Assembly: GCF_918697865.1 (NCBI RefSeq)
Contig: NZ_CAKKMV010000014.1
Coordinates: 98,835-162,834 of the forward strand
Source of the DNA: Massilia sp. Bi118
GTDB lineage: Bacteria; Pseudomonadota; Gammaproteobacteria; Burkholderiales; Burkholderiaceae_D
Direction: 5' to 3'
DNA length: 64,000 nucleotides
The notes beneath the pieces are model-generated. The model had not been told where the DNA came from and searched no databases. It saw nothing but the letters and a program-made list of their open reading frames with translations. Below are positions 45,189-53,506 of the stretch, piece by piece; within the stretch, counting starts at the first letter, position 1, and every line of letters starts with the position of its first letter. The position numbers and the translations under genes are program-made.

Positions 45189-45755
45189 ATGTCCCTTATC
45201 TTATTCAATAAGCCATTCCAGGTCCTTTGCCAGTTCAGCGCCGAAGACGGCCGCGCCTCGCTCGCCGACTATATAGATATCCCCAACATCTACCCGGCCG
45301 GCCGCCTGGACGCCGACAGCGAAGGCCTGATGCTGCTGACCGACGACGGCAAACTGCAGCACCGCATCGCCCATCCGGACCAGAAGGAAGCCAAGACCTA
45401 TATCGTGCAGGTGGAAGGCGTGGCCGAGCCTGCCCTGCTCGCCCGCCTGCAGGCGCCGCTCGACCTCGGCGACTTCGTGACCAAGCCCTGCCGCGCTGTG
45501 AAGATCGCCGAACCCGACTGGCTGTGGCCGCGCAACCCGCCGATCCGGCAACGCCAGGACAAGCCAACCAGCTGGATCGCGATCACGCTCGAAGAGGGAA
45601 AGAACCGGCAGGTGCGGCGCATGACGGCCGCGGTCGGCCTGCCGACCCTGCGCCTGGTACGCATGAGCATCGGGCCCTTCTCGCTGTCCAGCCACCCGCT
45701 CATGCCCGGTGAATGGATGGAAGTGCCGGCCGAGGCGGTAGGCCCTAAAAAGTAA
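45189..45755 (+). CDS. rluE: RsuA/RluB/RluE-family rRNA pseudouridine synthase
   Basis: Converts a uridine of rRNA to pseudouridine; the short form without S4 domain resembles RluE (23S rRNA U2457). The 188-residue protein has the catalytic aspartate motif GRLDADSEGLMLLTDDG near residue 40, LFNKPFQVLCQF at the N terminus and the EGKNRQVRRMTAAVG motif near residue 138. ATG 45189 (MSLILFNKPF) matches the family start. It is divergent from icd with 58 bp between the start codons. Confidence 0.88.
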   Translation: MSLILFNKPFQVLCQFSAEDGRASLADYIDIPNIYPAGRLDADSEGLMLLTDDGKLQHRIAHPDQKEAKTYIVQVEGVAEPALLARLQAPLDLGDFVTKPCRAVKIAEPDWLWPRNPPIRQRQDKPTSWIAITLEEGKNRQVRRMTAAVGLPTLRLVRMSIGPFSLSSHPLMPGEWMEVPAEAVGPKK

Positions 45756-45760
45756 GCCAA

Positions 45761-45968
45761 AATTCGGGGTCAGAGCACTTTTTGGAGCAATGAAAATTCG
45801 GGGTTAGAGCACTTTTGGAGCAATGTCCAGATTGCACTTTCTAGCATGAGTCACTTGGCGAGGAGGTAGCGGTGCCCGTATGAGACCACCCAAGTATGCT
45901 CGCAGGCACTTACCTCAAAAAGTGCTCTGACCCCGAATTGCAGCCAAAAAGTGCTCTGACCCCGAATT
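45761..45968. repeat. Four-copy inverted motif cluster (AATTCGGGGTCAGAGCAC)
   Basis: Two copies on the plus strand (45761-45793 and 45795-45826, AATTCGGGGTCAGAGCACTT with one T-for-C change in the second) share the extension GGAGCAATG. Two copies on the minus strand lie at 45916-45939 and 45945-45968. Similar motifs are known as the ends of REP-associated or RAYT-mobilised elements in proteobacteria; this is recalled knowledge, not a search result. Confidence 0.8.
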
Positions 45969-45985
45969 TACGGGTACAGGCAACG

Positions 45986-46021
45986 AAAAAACCCGCCGGA
46001 CCTGGGGTCGGGCGGGTTTTT
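45986..46021. terminator. Terminator between rluE and rpsT
   Basis: Stem AAAAACCCGCC / GGCGGGTTTTT with a 13-base loop and A/T tracts on both sides, so it can work for rpsT (minus strand) and for rluE. Confidence 0.82.
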
Positions 46022-46065
46022 CATCCTGCAGAACCTGCACGGCAGAGGCCGCGCGGGGGTGTCGC

Positions 46066-46332
46066 TTAGGCCGACAGGGCCTTGATAGCGGCAGCCAGAC
46101 GGCTCTTGTGGCGAGCGGCCTTGTTCTTGTGGATGATTTTCTTGTCAGCGATGCTGTCGATGGTCGACACGGACTGCTGGAAGATGGTGGTCGCAGCGGC
46201 CTTGTCGCCAGCCTGGATGGCCTTCTTGACAGCCTTGATCGCGGTGCGCAGGGTCGAGCGCTGAGCCGAGTTGTGAGCGTTTTGCTTAACTGCTTGACGA
46301 GCGCGCTTACGCGCCTGTGCGGTATTTGCCAT
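46066..46332 (-). CDS. rpsT: 30S ribosomal protein S20
   Basis: An 88-residue, strongly basic primary binding protein of the 30S subunit. It has the N-terminal NTAQARKRARQAVKQNAHN and the lysine-rich HKNKAARHKSRLAAAIKAL end. Monocistronic with its own terminator and divergent from murJ, as in many betaproteobacteria. Confidence 0.96.
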   Translation of the reverse strand: MANTAQARKRARQAVKQNAHNSAQRSTLRTAIKAVKKAIQAGDKAAATTIFQQSVSTIDSIADKKIIHKNKAARHKSRLAAAIKALSA

Positions 46333-46532
46333 GGAATTTCCTAATCGGTGTAAGTTGCGTCCGCAAACACCTCAAACGATTAGTGTCTGCCAACTGAATT
46401 CAATACAGCCCTCGATTATAGCGAAGGTTTCATCGCAGGGCAATTCCAAATTCATACTCGAGTCCGCTTTTGCCCGGAAAAAGCGACGTCCGGCGGTTTC
46501 CGTGGGCTATTGCCCAGCTATAATCGCGGGCT

Positions 46533-48083
46533 ATGAACCTACTTCGAACCCTGGCAGCCATCTCGAGCATGACGATGGTTTCCCGCCTCACCGGCCTGCT
46601 GCGCGACACCCTGTTCGCCCGCGCTTTCGGCGCCAACCCCTACACCGATGCCTTTTATATAGCCTTCCGCCTGCCCAACCTGCTGCGCCGGCTGTTCGGC
46701 GAAGGCGCCTTTTCGCAAGCCTTCGTGCCCATCCTGGCCGAGTACAAGACGCAGAAGGGCGAGGCGGCCACCAGGAGCCTGGTCGACCACGTCGCCAACA
46801 CCCTGGTCTGGGCGACCGTGCTGGTCAGCGTGCTCGGCATCGTCGGCGCGCCGCTGATCCTGATGGGCATCGCCAGCGGCCTGGACGGTGACGGTTTCGA
46901 CAAGGGCGTCGTCATGACGCGCCTGATGTTCCCCTACATCGCCTGCATGTCCTTCGTGGTGCTGTCGGGCGCCGTGCTCAACACCTGGCGCGAATTCAAG
47001 ATCCCGGCCTTCACGCCGGTGTTGTGGAACCTGTCCTCGATCTTCTTCTCGCTCTTCCTGGTGAAGTATTTCGAAGTGCCGATCTATTCGATGGCGGTGG
47101 CCGTGATGGTCGGCGGCGTGGCCCAGATCGCGATCCAGATCCCGGCCCTGAAGCGCATCGGCATGCTGCCGCGCCTTTCCCTCAATCCGCTTGCCGGCCT
47201 CAGCGACCCCGGCGTGCGCCGCATCCTCAAGAAGATGGGGCCGGCCGTGTTCGCCGTCTCCGCCGCCCAGATCAGCCTGCTCATCAATACCAACTACGCC
47301 TCCAACATGGGCGGCGGCGCCGTCTCGGTGCTGCAATACGCAGACCGCCTGATGGAATTCCCGACCGGGATCCTGGGCGTGGCGCTCGGCACCATCCTGC
47401 TGCCCAGCCTGTCCAAAGCCAACACCGAGGGCGACATCACCGAATACTCGGCCCTGCTCGACTGGGGCCTGCGCCTGACCCTGCTGCTGGCACTGCCCGC
47501 CGCGGTCGGCCTGGCGGCGCTGTCGACGCCGCTGATCGCCACCCTGTTCAACTATGGCGCGTTCAAGGCCGCCCACGTGGCCGCCGCCACCGCGCCGCTG
47601 ATGGCCTATGCGGTCGGCCTGCTGGGCATCATCCTGGTCAAGATCCTGGCGCCGGCCTTCTACGCGCGCCAGGACATCCGCACCCCGGTGCGCATCGCGA
47701 TCGGCGTGCTGGTCGCCACGCAGCTGATGAACCTGCTGTTCGTGCTGGTGCTGGGCATGGGCGTGGCCGGGCTGGCGCTGTCGATCGGCATGGGCGCCTG
47801 CATCAACGCCCTCTTCCTGTACCTGGGCCTGCGCCGCCGCCAGATCTACACCCCGCACGCCGGCTGGCTGCCCTTCTTCGTCAAAGTGGTCCTGGCGACC
47901 GCGCTGATGGGCGCGGCGGCCTGGGTCAGCCAGGGGCAGCTCGACTGGGCCGCGCTGCGCGCGCATCCGATCCTGCGCATCGGCGCCCTGCTGCTGATCA
48001 TCGGCCTCAGTGCGGCCGTCTATTTCGCGGTGCTGTTCGCGCTGGGCTTCCGTCCGCGCGACTTCATGCGCCGCGCCAAGTAG
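46533..48083 (+). CDS. murJ: Lipid II flippase MurJ
   Basis: Flips the peptidoglycan precursor lipid II across the inner membrane. The 516-residue protein has about 14 membrane helices. It starts with MNLLRTLAAISSMTMVSRLTG and has the LFARAFGANPYTDAFYIAFR and RRLFGEGAFSQAFVP segments typical of MurJ. A TATAAT at 46519-46524 lies only 8 bp before the ATG and there is no ribosome site. Either the true promoter is further upstream or the mRNA is nearly leaderless. Confidence 0.95.
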   Translation: MNLLRTLAAISSMTMVSRLTGLLRDTLFARAFGANPYTDAFYIAFRLPNLLRRLFGEGAFSQAFVPILAEYKTQKGEAATRSLVDHVANTLVWATVLVSVLGIVGAPLILMGIASGLDGDGFDKGVVMTRLMFPYIACMSFVVLSGAVLNTWREFKIPAFTPVLWNLSSIFFSLFLVKYFEVPIYSMAVAVMVGGVAQIAIQIPALKRIGMLPRLSLNPLAGLSDPGVRRILKKMGPAVFAVSAAQISLLINTNYASNMGGGAVSVLQYADRLMEFPTGILGVALGTILLPSLSKANTEGDITEYSALLDWGLRLTLLLALPAAVGLAALSTPLIATLFNYGAFKAAHVAAATAPLMAYAVGLLGIILVKILAPAFYARQDIRTPVRIAIGVLVATQLMNLLFVLVLGMGVAGLALSIGMGACINALFLYLGLRRRQIYTPHAGWLPFFVKVVLATALMGAAAWVSQGQLDWAALRAHPILRIGALLLIIGLSAAVYFAVLFALGFRPRDFMRRAK

Positions 48084-48110
48084 TCCCGGACCGATCCCGG
48101 CGAGGGGGCG

Positions 48111-48962
48111 TCAACGCCGGTTGGCGTCGCGCGCTTCCTTGTCCTTGCGCTCCCGCTCGTCCCTGGCGTCCTTCTCGTCGTCGCCGGAGCCCGAATCTTC
48201 GGATTGCTGCGGCGGCTCTGGCGCTTCCGGCTGCTCGGCCTTCTCGGGCGGCGCCTGAGCGGGTTCGGGCGGCGGCGGCTCCGCCGGCGAGGGCTTCATC
48301 GTGCCCGGATTGCCGCGCCCCGGGAACAGCGAAGGCGGGTCCGATGGCGCCGGCGCCGGCGGCTGGCCAGTCGCGGGCTGGCCCGGCTGCCCGAACAGAC
48401 CCGGTTGACCGGGCTGTCCCTGCCCCGGCTGACCGATCTGCCCCTGGGCCACGCCCTTCCCGGTCGCCGCAAATTTCCAGTCCGCGAGGTGCTCGCGGTT
48501 CTCCAGGTTCTGGAAGCGCGCATCGAAGTTCGCCTGCTTCAGCGGCCTGGCCTGCGACAGGCTGTACACGGCCAGCACGCCGCTGCCGCCACTGCCATTG
48601 ATGCCTGTTCCCTTGTTCAGCCAGACGATGCCCCACTCGGCCTTGCCGGTGATCGGGTCGACGAAGATCTTGCGCAGATGGCGACGCACGCCCGGCACGC
48701 GCGGGTCCTTCAGCAGCTCTTCCAGCGATGGCGGCTGGGTCGGCTGGCCGCGCGGGGTCGCTTCCGCATAGCTGGTCAACGCGGCGGAAAAAGCCGCGCC
48801 GATCTCCAGCAGTTCTTCCTCGGCGGCGGCGCGCCGCAGCAGCGCATCTGCCTTCAGGGTGGCGGCGCCCACCAGGCCGATGATCGCCACCAGCACGATC
48901 AGGCCGACGTAGGTGAAGCCGCCCACACGGCCCGGTCTGAACGGAGGCTGCGCCGCTACCAT
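48111..48962 (-). CDS. Atypical pseudopilin with Pro/Gly-rich acidic tail
   Basis: A 283-residue protein, the last gene of the secretion operon. A type IV prepilin leader ends in GG before FTYVGLIVLVAIIGLVG. After cleavage, position 5 is Gly instead of the near-universal Glu. The globular part (about 45-170) is followed by repeats of GQPGQPG type, a proline/alanine stretch and a highly charged Asp/Glu/Arg/Lys tail (about 195-283). Missing Glu5 is known for the GspK tip pseudopilin, so a tip or adaptor role is possible. Its ATG overlaps the previous stop by 7 bp. Confidence 0.78.
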   Translation of the reverse strand: MVAAQPPFRPGRVGGFTYVGLIVLVAIIGLVGAATLKADALLRRAAAEEELLEIGAAFSAALTSYAEATPRGQPTQPPSLEELLKDPRVPGVRRHLRKIFVDPITGKAEWGIVWLNKGTGINGSGGSGVLAVYSLSQARPLKQANFDARFQNLENREHLADWKFAATGKGVAQGQIGQPGQGQPGQPGLFGQPGQPATGQPPAPAPSDPPSLFPGRGNPGTMKPSPAEPPPPEPAQAPPEKAEQPEAPEPPQQSEDSGSGDDEKDARDERERKDKEARDANRR

Positions 48963-49330
48963 TCCGAATATGGCTTGCCGTTGCGCCCCTTGCCCTCAGC
49001 GCTGCTGTGCAGGTCGTAGACGCTGCCGCGCGACGGATCCTCGGGCGGCACGATGACCCAGTTGTCGTCGCTCTCCGCAATCGGATCCGCCGGCAGGTGG
49101 GGCAGGTATTTTTTCTCGACCAGCTGCTCCAGCGATTCCGGATAGCGCCCGGTGTCGGCATAGAACTGGTCGATCACGGCGCGCGTGGTGCGCAGGTTCT
49201 CGGCCAGGATGGTCTCTTTCGTCTTGTCGACGCTGGGGAAGAAACGCGGCACGGCCAGCGTCAGCAGCAGGGCCACGATGCCCAGCACGATCAGCAGTTC
49301 GATCAGGGTGAATCCGCGATTGCGCTTCAT
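48956..49330 (-). CDS. GspG-like pseudopilin
   Basis: A 124-residue type II pseudopilin. The leader MKRNRG is followed by the canonical FTLIELLIVLGIVALLLTLA with Glu5 present. A short globular domain follows (YADTGRYPESLEQLVEKKYL, DPIAESDDNWVI). The compact C terminus resembles the calcium-binding end of GspG proteins, but residues cannot be assigned with confidence. Start ATG 49330 has GGTGAG before it. The gene is 4 bp after the preceding pseudopilin gene. Confidence 0.85.
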   Translation of the reverse strand: MKRNRGFTLIELLIVLGIVALLLTLAVPRFFPSVDKTKETILAENLRTTRAVIDQFYADTGRYPESLEQLVEKKYLPHLPADPIAESDDNWVIVPPEDPSRGSVYDLHSSAEGKGRNGKPYSEW

Positions 49331-49334
49331 GAGC

Positions 49335-49811
49335 TCACCACTTGTTGTACGCGATGCCATTGAGTCCCACGCGGCCGGAGAGCGAATACACATCGTACAC
49401 GTCGTTGCCTTCGCGCGGCGCCGATGCCTCGCTGGCGTAGCTGCGCTTGCCCCAGGTCTGGGCGTCGTCCAAAGCCGCATCGCCGGCAAAGGGATCGCGC
49501 GGCAGGCGACGCAAAAAATAAATCTTGGCCTTCTTCGGATTGCGCTGGTCGACCACGCCGTCCACCAGCAGTTGCAGCTTCGGCGGGTAGCCCGTCGCGC
49601 CAACGGTTTTGGGGATGCGGCCTTCGTCGCTGGCCTTTTTATAGGCGTCGATGGCCAGGCGGATCTCGCGCAGGGCCAGGCGCAGGTCCTGTTCGTGGCG
49701 GCGCTGCACGGCCATGCTGGCGCTAGGCGCCACCATCGCCCCCAGCAATGCCAGGATGGCGAGCGTGACCAGCAGCTCGATCAGCGTGAAGCCGCGCGCG
49801 CGACGCATCAT
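49335..49811 (-). CDS. Type II pseudopilin
   Basis: A 158-residue prepilin-like protein. The leader MMRRARG precedes FTLIELLVTLAILALLGAMV with Glu5 present. The globular region has a long helix (LRLALREIRLAIDAYKKASD) and a C-terminal region with DPFAGD and NDVYDVYSLS. The start overlaps the secretin stop (ATGA). It is probably a second major or minor pseudopilin of the same fibre. Three pseudopilins in a row follow the secretin. Confidence 0.85.
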   Translation of the reverse strand: MMRRARGFTLIELLVTLAILALLGAMVAPSASMAVQRRHEQDLRLALREIRLAIDAYKKASDEGRIPKTVGATGYPPKLQLLVDGVVDQRNPKKAKIYFLRRLPRDPFAGDAALDDAQTWGKRSYASEASAPREGNDVYDVYSLSGRVGLNGIAYNKW

Positions 49812-51784
49812 TGTTTGGCCGGCAGCGGCGTCACGCCCGGTTGCGGGACCGGCACTGCCTGCACGCCCGGCGTGGATGGCAAGGCTGTCGCGGGGTTCGA
49901 CGGCGGCGCGCTCGGGGGCTGTCCACCCATGTTGACGCTGGTAGCCGGGACCATCGCCGGCGCCGGCTGCGCCACGGCCGGCAAAGGCGGCTGCGGACGT
50001 CCCGGCAGCGCGGCCGGCAGCCGCACCGTGCCGTCCGGGCGGCGCCGGAAGCTGGCCTCGGTGCCGGCGTTGAACTCGGCGGCGTTGGCGGCCGGGCGCT
50101 GGATATTGCGCACCAGGTGAGGCGTGATCGACAGCACCACCTCGGTCTTGTCGCGGGTATCCTGCCGGCTGCCGAACAGGCGCCCGATGATCGGCAGGTC
50201 GCCCAGTCCCGGCAGGTGGGACGCGCTGCTGCGCTCGTCGTTCTTGATCAGGCCCGCCAGCACCTGGTTCTCGCCATCCTTCAGCTGCAGCATGGTGGCG
50301 GCCGAGCGCGTGCCGATGCGGTAGGCGGTGGTGCCGCTCTTGGTCTCGATGGTGTCGACCAGGGTGCTGGCCTCGAGCGAAATGCGGATGCCGATCTCGT
50401 TGTTCAGGTAGATAGTCGGCTCGACGTTCAGGGTCAGGCCGACGTCGACGTAGTTCACCGACTCGGAGGCGAAGCCGCCGACGCCCGAGGAGATCGTCGT
50501 GGTGATGGTCGGCAGCTTGTCGCCGATGACGACCTTGGCCTTTTCCTTGTTGCGCACGCGGATGCGCGGCGCGGCCAGGGTGTTGGCGTCGCCGTCGGTC
50601 TTCTTCGCCGAGATCACCGCCGAGACGCCCGACACGCCGATGTTCCCGGAGTTCAGCCCGCGCAGCTGGTCGATCGTCAGCGGCACGTCGCCGACATTTT
50701 TCAAGGGTGCGAACGACAGTGCGGTCGGCCAGTCGACGCCGAGGTCGAGCAGGCGGTTGCGCTGCACTTCCAGCACCTCGACGTCGAGCACGACCTCGGG
50801 CTCCGGCACGTCCTGCAGCTGCACCAGCTGGGTGGCCAGCTTGACCGCCTCCGGGCTGTCGCGCAGGATCACCAGGTTCAGCTTCTCGTCCACCACCACG
50901 TCGCGCGATTTCAGGATGGTCTTGAGCGTGTTGGCGATGCTCTTCGCCTCCGCGTTCGCCAGGTAGAAGGTCTTCACCGTCATCTCCTGGTATTCCTTCT
51001 GCTTGGCCGCCACGTTCGGGTAGATCAGGATGGTGTTGCCGTCCATGACCTGGCGCTCCAGCTGGTTGGTCATCAGGAGGTAGTAGACGGCCGATTCGAC
51101 GGTGCTGTTCTTCAGGAAGATGGAGGCGCGCTGGTCGGTCTTGACGTCCTTGTCGAACAGGAAGTTCAGGCCCGAGTGGCGCGCGATGACCTCGAAGATC
51201 TGCTTGATGGGAGCGTCGCGGAACTCCAGGCTGATCGGCGTGCGGAAGGCCGCCGCCAGCGCCGCCTCGGCGGGCGCGGCGGCGTTCTTTTCGTTAACCT
51301 CGGCCAGCAGCTGGCGCGCCGGCTCGTGGCTCGGGCGCTCGCTCAGGATCGCGCCCAGCTTTTGGCGCGCGGCCTCATAGTCCTTGCGCTCGATGGCGGC
51401 GCGCGCATCCTCGAACAGCACGGCATGGCGGCGGTCGGCCTCGACCTGGCGCAGGCCGGCGCGGGCGCGGTCGTTGACCGGATCGATGGCCAGCACGCGC
51501 TGGTAGTTCTCCAGCGCCGGCTGGACCTTGCCGTCGGCGATCTCGCGGTCGGCCTGGGTCAGCAGGCGGTTGGTGGCGCCGTCGCGCGCACGCAGCCAGG
51601 CCGTCTTGTAGGCGGCATTGGTCGGATCGGCGGCCACCGCTTCCTGGTACTTCAGCAGGCCGGCCTCGACCTTGTCCTGGGCCAGCAGCGCATTGCCTTC
51701 GCGGTAGGCCATCTGGCCGGCACACCCCGACAGCAGCACGGCCACCGCCACGCAGAGGGCCACATTCATCGACGGACGAGGCAT
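49808..51784 (-). CDS. gspD: Secretin (GspD-type) with N-terminal TPR region
   Basis: Outer-membrane channel subunit of about 658 residues. It has a lipoprotein signal (VALCVAVAVLLSGC) and TPR-like helices at about 25-165 (YQEAVAADPTNAAYKTAW). A short N domain follows (DAPIKQIFEVIARHSGLNFL). The secretin core (about 300-570) has the conserved VLDVEVLEVQRNRLLDLGVDW and the C-terminal LPGLGDLPIIGRLFGS. The TPR-bearing lipoprotein form needs no separate pilotin, unlike classical GspD, and is closer to MSHA/type IV pilus-like secretins. The C-terminal 90 residues are Pro/Ala-rich. ATG 51784 shares one base with the previous stop; a GTG one codon earlier is possible. Confidence 0.9.
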   Translation of the reverse strand: MPRPSMNVALCVAVAVLLSGCAGQMAYREGNALLAQDKVEAGLLKYQEAVAADPTNAAYKTAWLRARDGATNRLLTQADREIADGKVQPALENYQRVLAIDPVNDRARAGLRQVEADRRHAVLFEDARAAIERKDYEAARQKLGAILSERPSHEPARQLLAEVNEKNAAAPAEAALAAAFRTPISLEFRDAPIKQIFEVIARHSGLNFLFDKDVKTDQRASIFLKNSTVESAVYYLLMTNQLERQVMDGNTILIYPNVAAKQKEYQEMTVKTFYLANAEAKSIANTLKTILKSRDVVVDEKLNLVILRDSPEAVKLATQLVQLQDVPEPEVVLDVEVLEVQRNRLLDLGVDWPTALSFAPLKNVGDVPLTIDQLRGLNSGNIGVSGVSAVISAKKTDGDANTLAAPRIRVRNKEKAKVVIGDKLPTITTTISSGVGGFASESVNYVDVGLTLNVEPTIYLNNEIGIRISLEASTLVDTIETKSGTTAYRIGTRSAATMLQLKDGENQVLAGLIKNDERSSASHLPGLGDLPIIGRLFGSRQDTRDKTEVVLSITPHLVRNIQRPAANAAEFNAGTEASFRRRPDGTVRLPAALPGRPQPPLPAVAQPAPAMVPATSVNMGGQPPSAPPSNPATALPSTPGVQAVPVPQPGVTPLPAKQ

Positions 51785-52368
51785 CACTCGAACACTCCAA
51801 TATTGAGCTGCTGAACGATGTTCAGCGGCAGGTAAGTCAGGGTCAGCACCGGCGGCGCGATGGCGTCGACCCGGTAAGTGCCGTCGATCAGGGTCTTGTC
51901 GCGCACGACGTAGGTGCGGTCGCCGCGCGCCAGGTAGACCTCCCAGACGCCGTCGGCCACCGACTTGCCGATGAAGTTGAAGGGCAGCGGCGGCGCGCTC
52001 GGCGGCGGAGGCGGCGGCGCAGGTTGAGGCGGCGGCGGAGGCGGCGTCCAGTCCTGGCGCCCGAAGACGCCATTTTCGGCCTGGCGGAACTGGGTGTCGC
52101 TGTCGCCGATCAGGATTTCGCGCGGGACCAGGGCCAGGATGGGCGCGCCGCCGGCGGCGGCACTGCCCTCGGCGGCGGGCGCACGCGCGGCAGGTGCCAT
52201 GGTGGAGACAAGTCCGGGAGCAGGCGCGGGAACCAGCGTGGCGGTACGCGCAGCGGGTGTGCGTTCGACCGCCTCGGCCACGTCCGTATCCGGCGTGCGG
52301 TCGCCGAACAGCACCAGCAGCGCGGCGCCCGCCAGGGCCGCGCCCAGCACGAGGTGGCGCGGCTTCAT
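51784..52368 (-). CDS. GspC/PilP-like inner-membrane component
   Basis: A 194-residue bitopic protein. One N-terminal membrane helix (LVLGAALAGAALLVLFG) is followed by an Ala/Pro-rich periplasmic linker and a poly-proline run. A small beta-domain of the GspC-HR/PilP type closes it (LPFNFIGKSVADGVWEVYLA, then TYVVRDKTLIDGTYRV). Its place between the PilO-like gene and the secretin suits a link between inner-membrane platform and secretin. Similar genes are often given uninformative names. ATG 52368 overlaps the previous stop (ATGA). Confidence 0.72.
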   Translation of the reverse strand: MKPRHLVLGAALAGAALLVLFGDRTPDTDVAEAVERTPAARTATLVPAPAPGLVSTMAPAARAPAAEGSAAAGGAPILALVPREILIGDSDTQFRQAENGVFGRQDWTPPPPPPQPAPPPPPPSAPPLPFNFIGKSVADGVWEVYLARGDRTYVVRDKTLIDGTYRVDAIAPPVLTLTYLPLNIVQQLNIGVFE

Positions 52369-52955
52369 GGCGCGTCCTTCAAATAGAAGGTCAGGCGCAG
52401 CCGCGCTTCCACGGCCGGGTCGCCGATGCTGTCGCGGCGGAAGCTGACGTCGTCCAGCGAGGCGAAGGGGATCGCGCGCAGCGCGCCGAAGGCGAACTGC
52501 CAGATCGCGCCATAGCTGCCCTTGACCGGCAGGTTGACCTGGTAGGTGCTCACGCGCGCGTTGCGGTCGTAGGCGGTCTTGTATTCGCCCTGGCTCAGCG
52601 ACAGGCCGCTTTTTGCCGCCAGCGTGAACAGGGTCTTGACCTGCTGCTCGGCGTAGCGGCGCGGGCCCAGCGCGGCGTAGAAGGCTTCCAGGCTGCCCGC
52701 GGGCGGCGCCGGCGCCGGCGCAGCCTGCAGTGCCGGCGTTGCGGAGGCGGCGGCGGCCGGAGACGCTGCCTGGCGCGCAGCACGTGCGGCCAGCAGGGCC
52801 TCGCGTTCGGCGTCGAGTTCGACGTTCGCATGCAGGGTCCATGCCAGCCCTGCGGCGCAGGCCAGCAGGAGCACGCCGGCGCCCGCCGGCAGCGGATTCG
52901 CACGCAGCGCCAGTTGCAGGCGCAGCGCGAGCGGACCGAAGGCCGGCTGCTTCAT
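52365..52955 (-). CDS. PilO/GspM-like assembly protein
   Basis: A 196-residue bitopic inner-membrane protein. A short cytoplasmic N terminus precedes a membrane helix (AGAGVLLLACAAGLAWTL), a coiled-coil/Ala-rich stretch and a ferredoxin-like periplasmic domain. The end (VEARLRLTFYLKDAP) is a typical beta-strand finish. Its position after the PilN-like gene, with an ATGA overlap, supports the PilO role. The call rests on topology and order rather than strong motifs. Confidence 0.7.
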   Translation of the reverse strand: MKQPAFGPLALRLQLALRANPLPAGAGVLLLACAAGLAWTLHANVELDAEREALLAARAARQAASPAAAASATPALQAAPAPAPPAGSLEAFYAALGPRRYAEQQVKTLFTLAAKSGLSLSQGEYKTAYDRNARVSTYQVNLPVKGSYGAIWQFAFGALRAIPFASLDDVSFRRDSIGDPAVEARLRLTFYLKDAP

Positions 52956-53506
52956 TGCGCGGGCCTCCATCGGGCATCGAGCTGGAAGCGGATCGGACGG
53001 TTCGGATCCTGCTCGTTGATCTCGTGGCGGGTCAGGCTGACGGCGCTGAACCAGTCGCCGTTCTGCAGTTGCTCGACGTAGGCGATCATGTCGTCGCTGC
53101 TCTTGGCCTCGGCGGTGATGCGCACCGTGCTGCGGCGCGCGTCCGGCTCCAGCGCCAGCAGCGCGATCGTGGCCGGTGTGCCGGCCTGCACCGCGTCGTG
53201 CAGCGCGCGCCAGGGCAGGTTCAACTGCAGCACGGCGGCGTTCACGGCATTCGCCTGGGCCTCGGGCACCGGCGGACGCACAGCGACCGGCGCCCTGCTC
53301 GCCTGCGCCTGGGTGGCTACCCGTGCCTGCGCCTGCGCGCGCAACAGCTCGACTTCGCCCTGCTCGCGCCGCAGCCCGGCATGCGCGCCGGCCAGCGCCA
53401 TGGCGACGAAAAACACGATCCACAACATGGCCCACGAATGGCGCGGCGTGCGCAGGACGCTGCGCGCCAGGCTGGGCGGCGCGAAATCGATGTTCACCTT
53501 CTTCAT
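52952..53506 (-). CDS. PilN-like assembly protein
   Basis: A 184-residue bitopic protein. Its N terminus MKKVNIDFAPPS resembles the PilN motif that docks into PilM. A membrane helix follows (AMLWIVFFVAMALAGAHAGL), then coiled coil and a periplasmic domain (VRITAEAKSSDDMIAYVEQL, typical of PilN/GspL). ATGA overlaps on both sides couple it to the PilM-like and PilO-like genes. Confidence 0.78.
   Translation of the reverse strand: MKKVNIDFAPPSLARSVLRTPRHSWAMLWIVFFVAMALAGAHAGLRREQGEVELLRAQAQARVATQAQASRAPVAVRPPVPEAQANAVNAAVLQLNLPWRALHDAVQAGTPATIALLALEPDARRSTVRITAEAKSSDDMIAYVEQLQNGDWFSAVSLTRHEINEQDPNRPIRFQLDARWRPAQ

Larger units (their letters stand above)
45756..46065. other. Repeat-bearing gap between rluE and rpsT
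   Basis: About 310 bp with no gene. It holds four copies of a 24-25 bp motif, two on each strand, around about 90 bp of unique sequence, and then a terminator hairpin. No transposase fragment is visible in the unique core. Confidence 0.75.
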
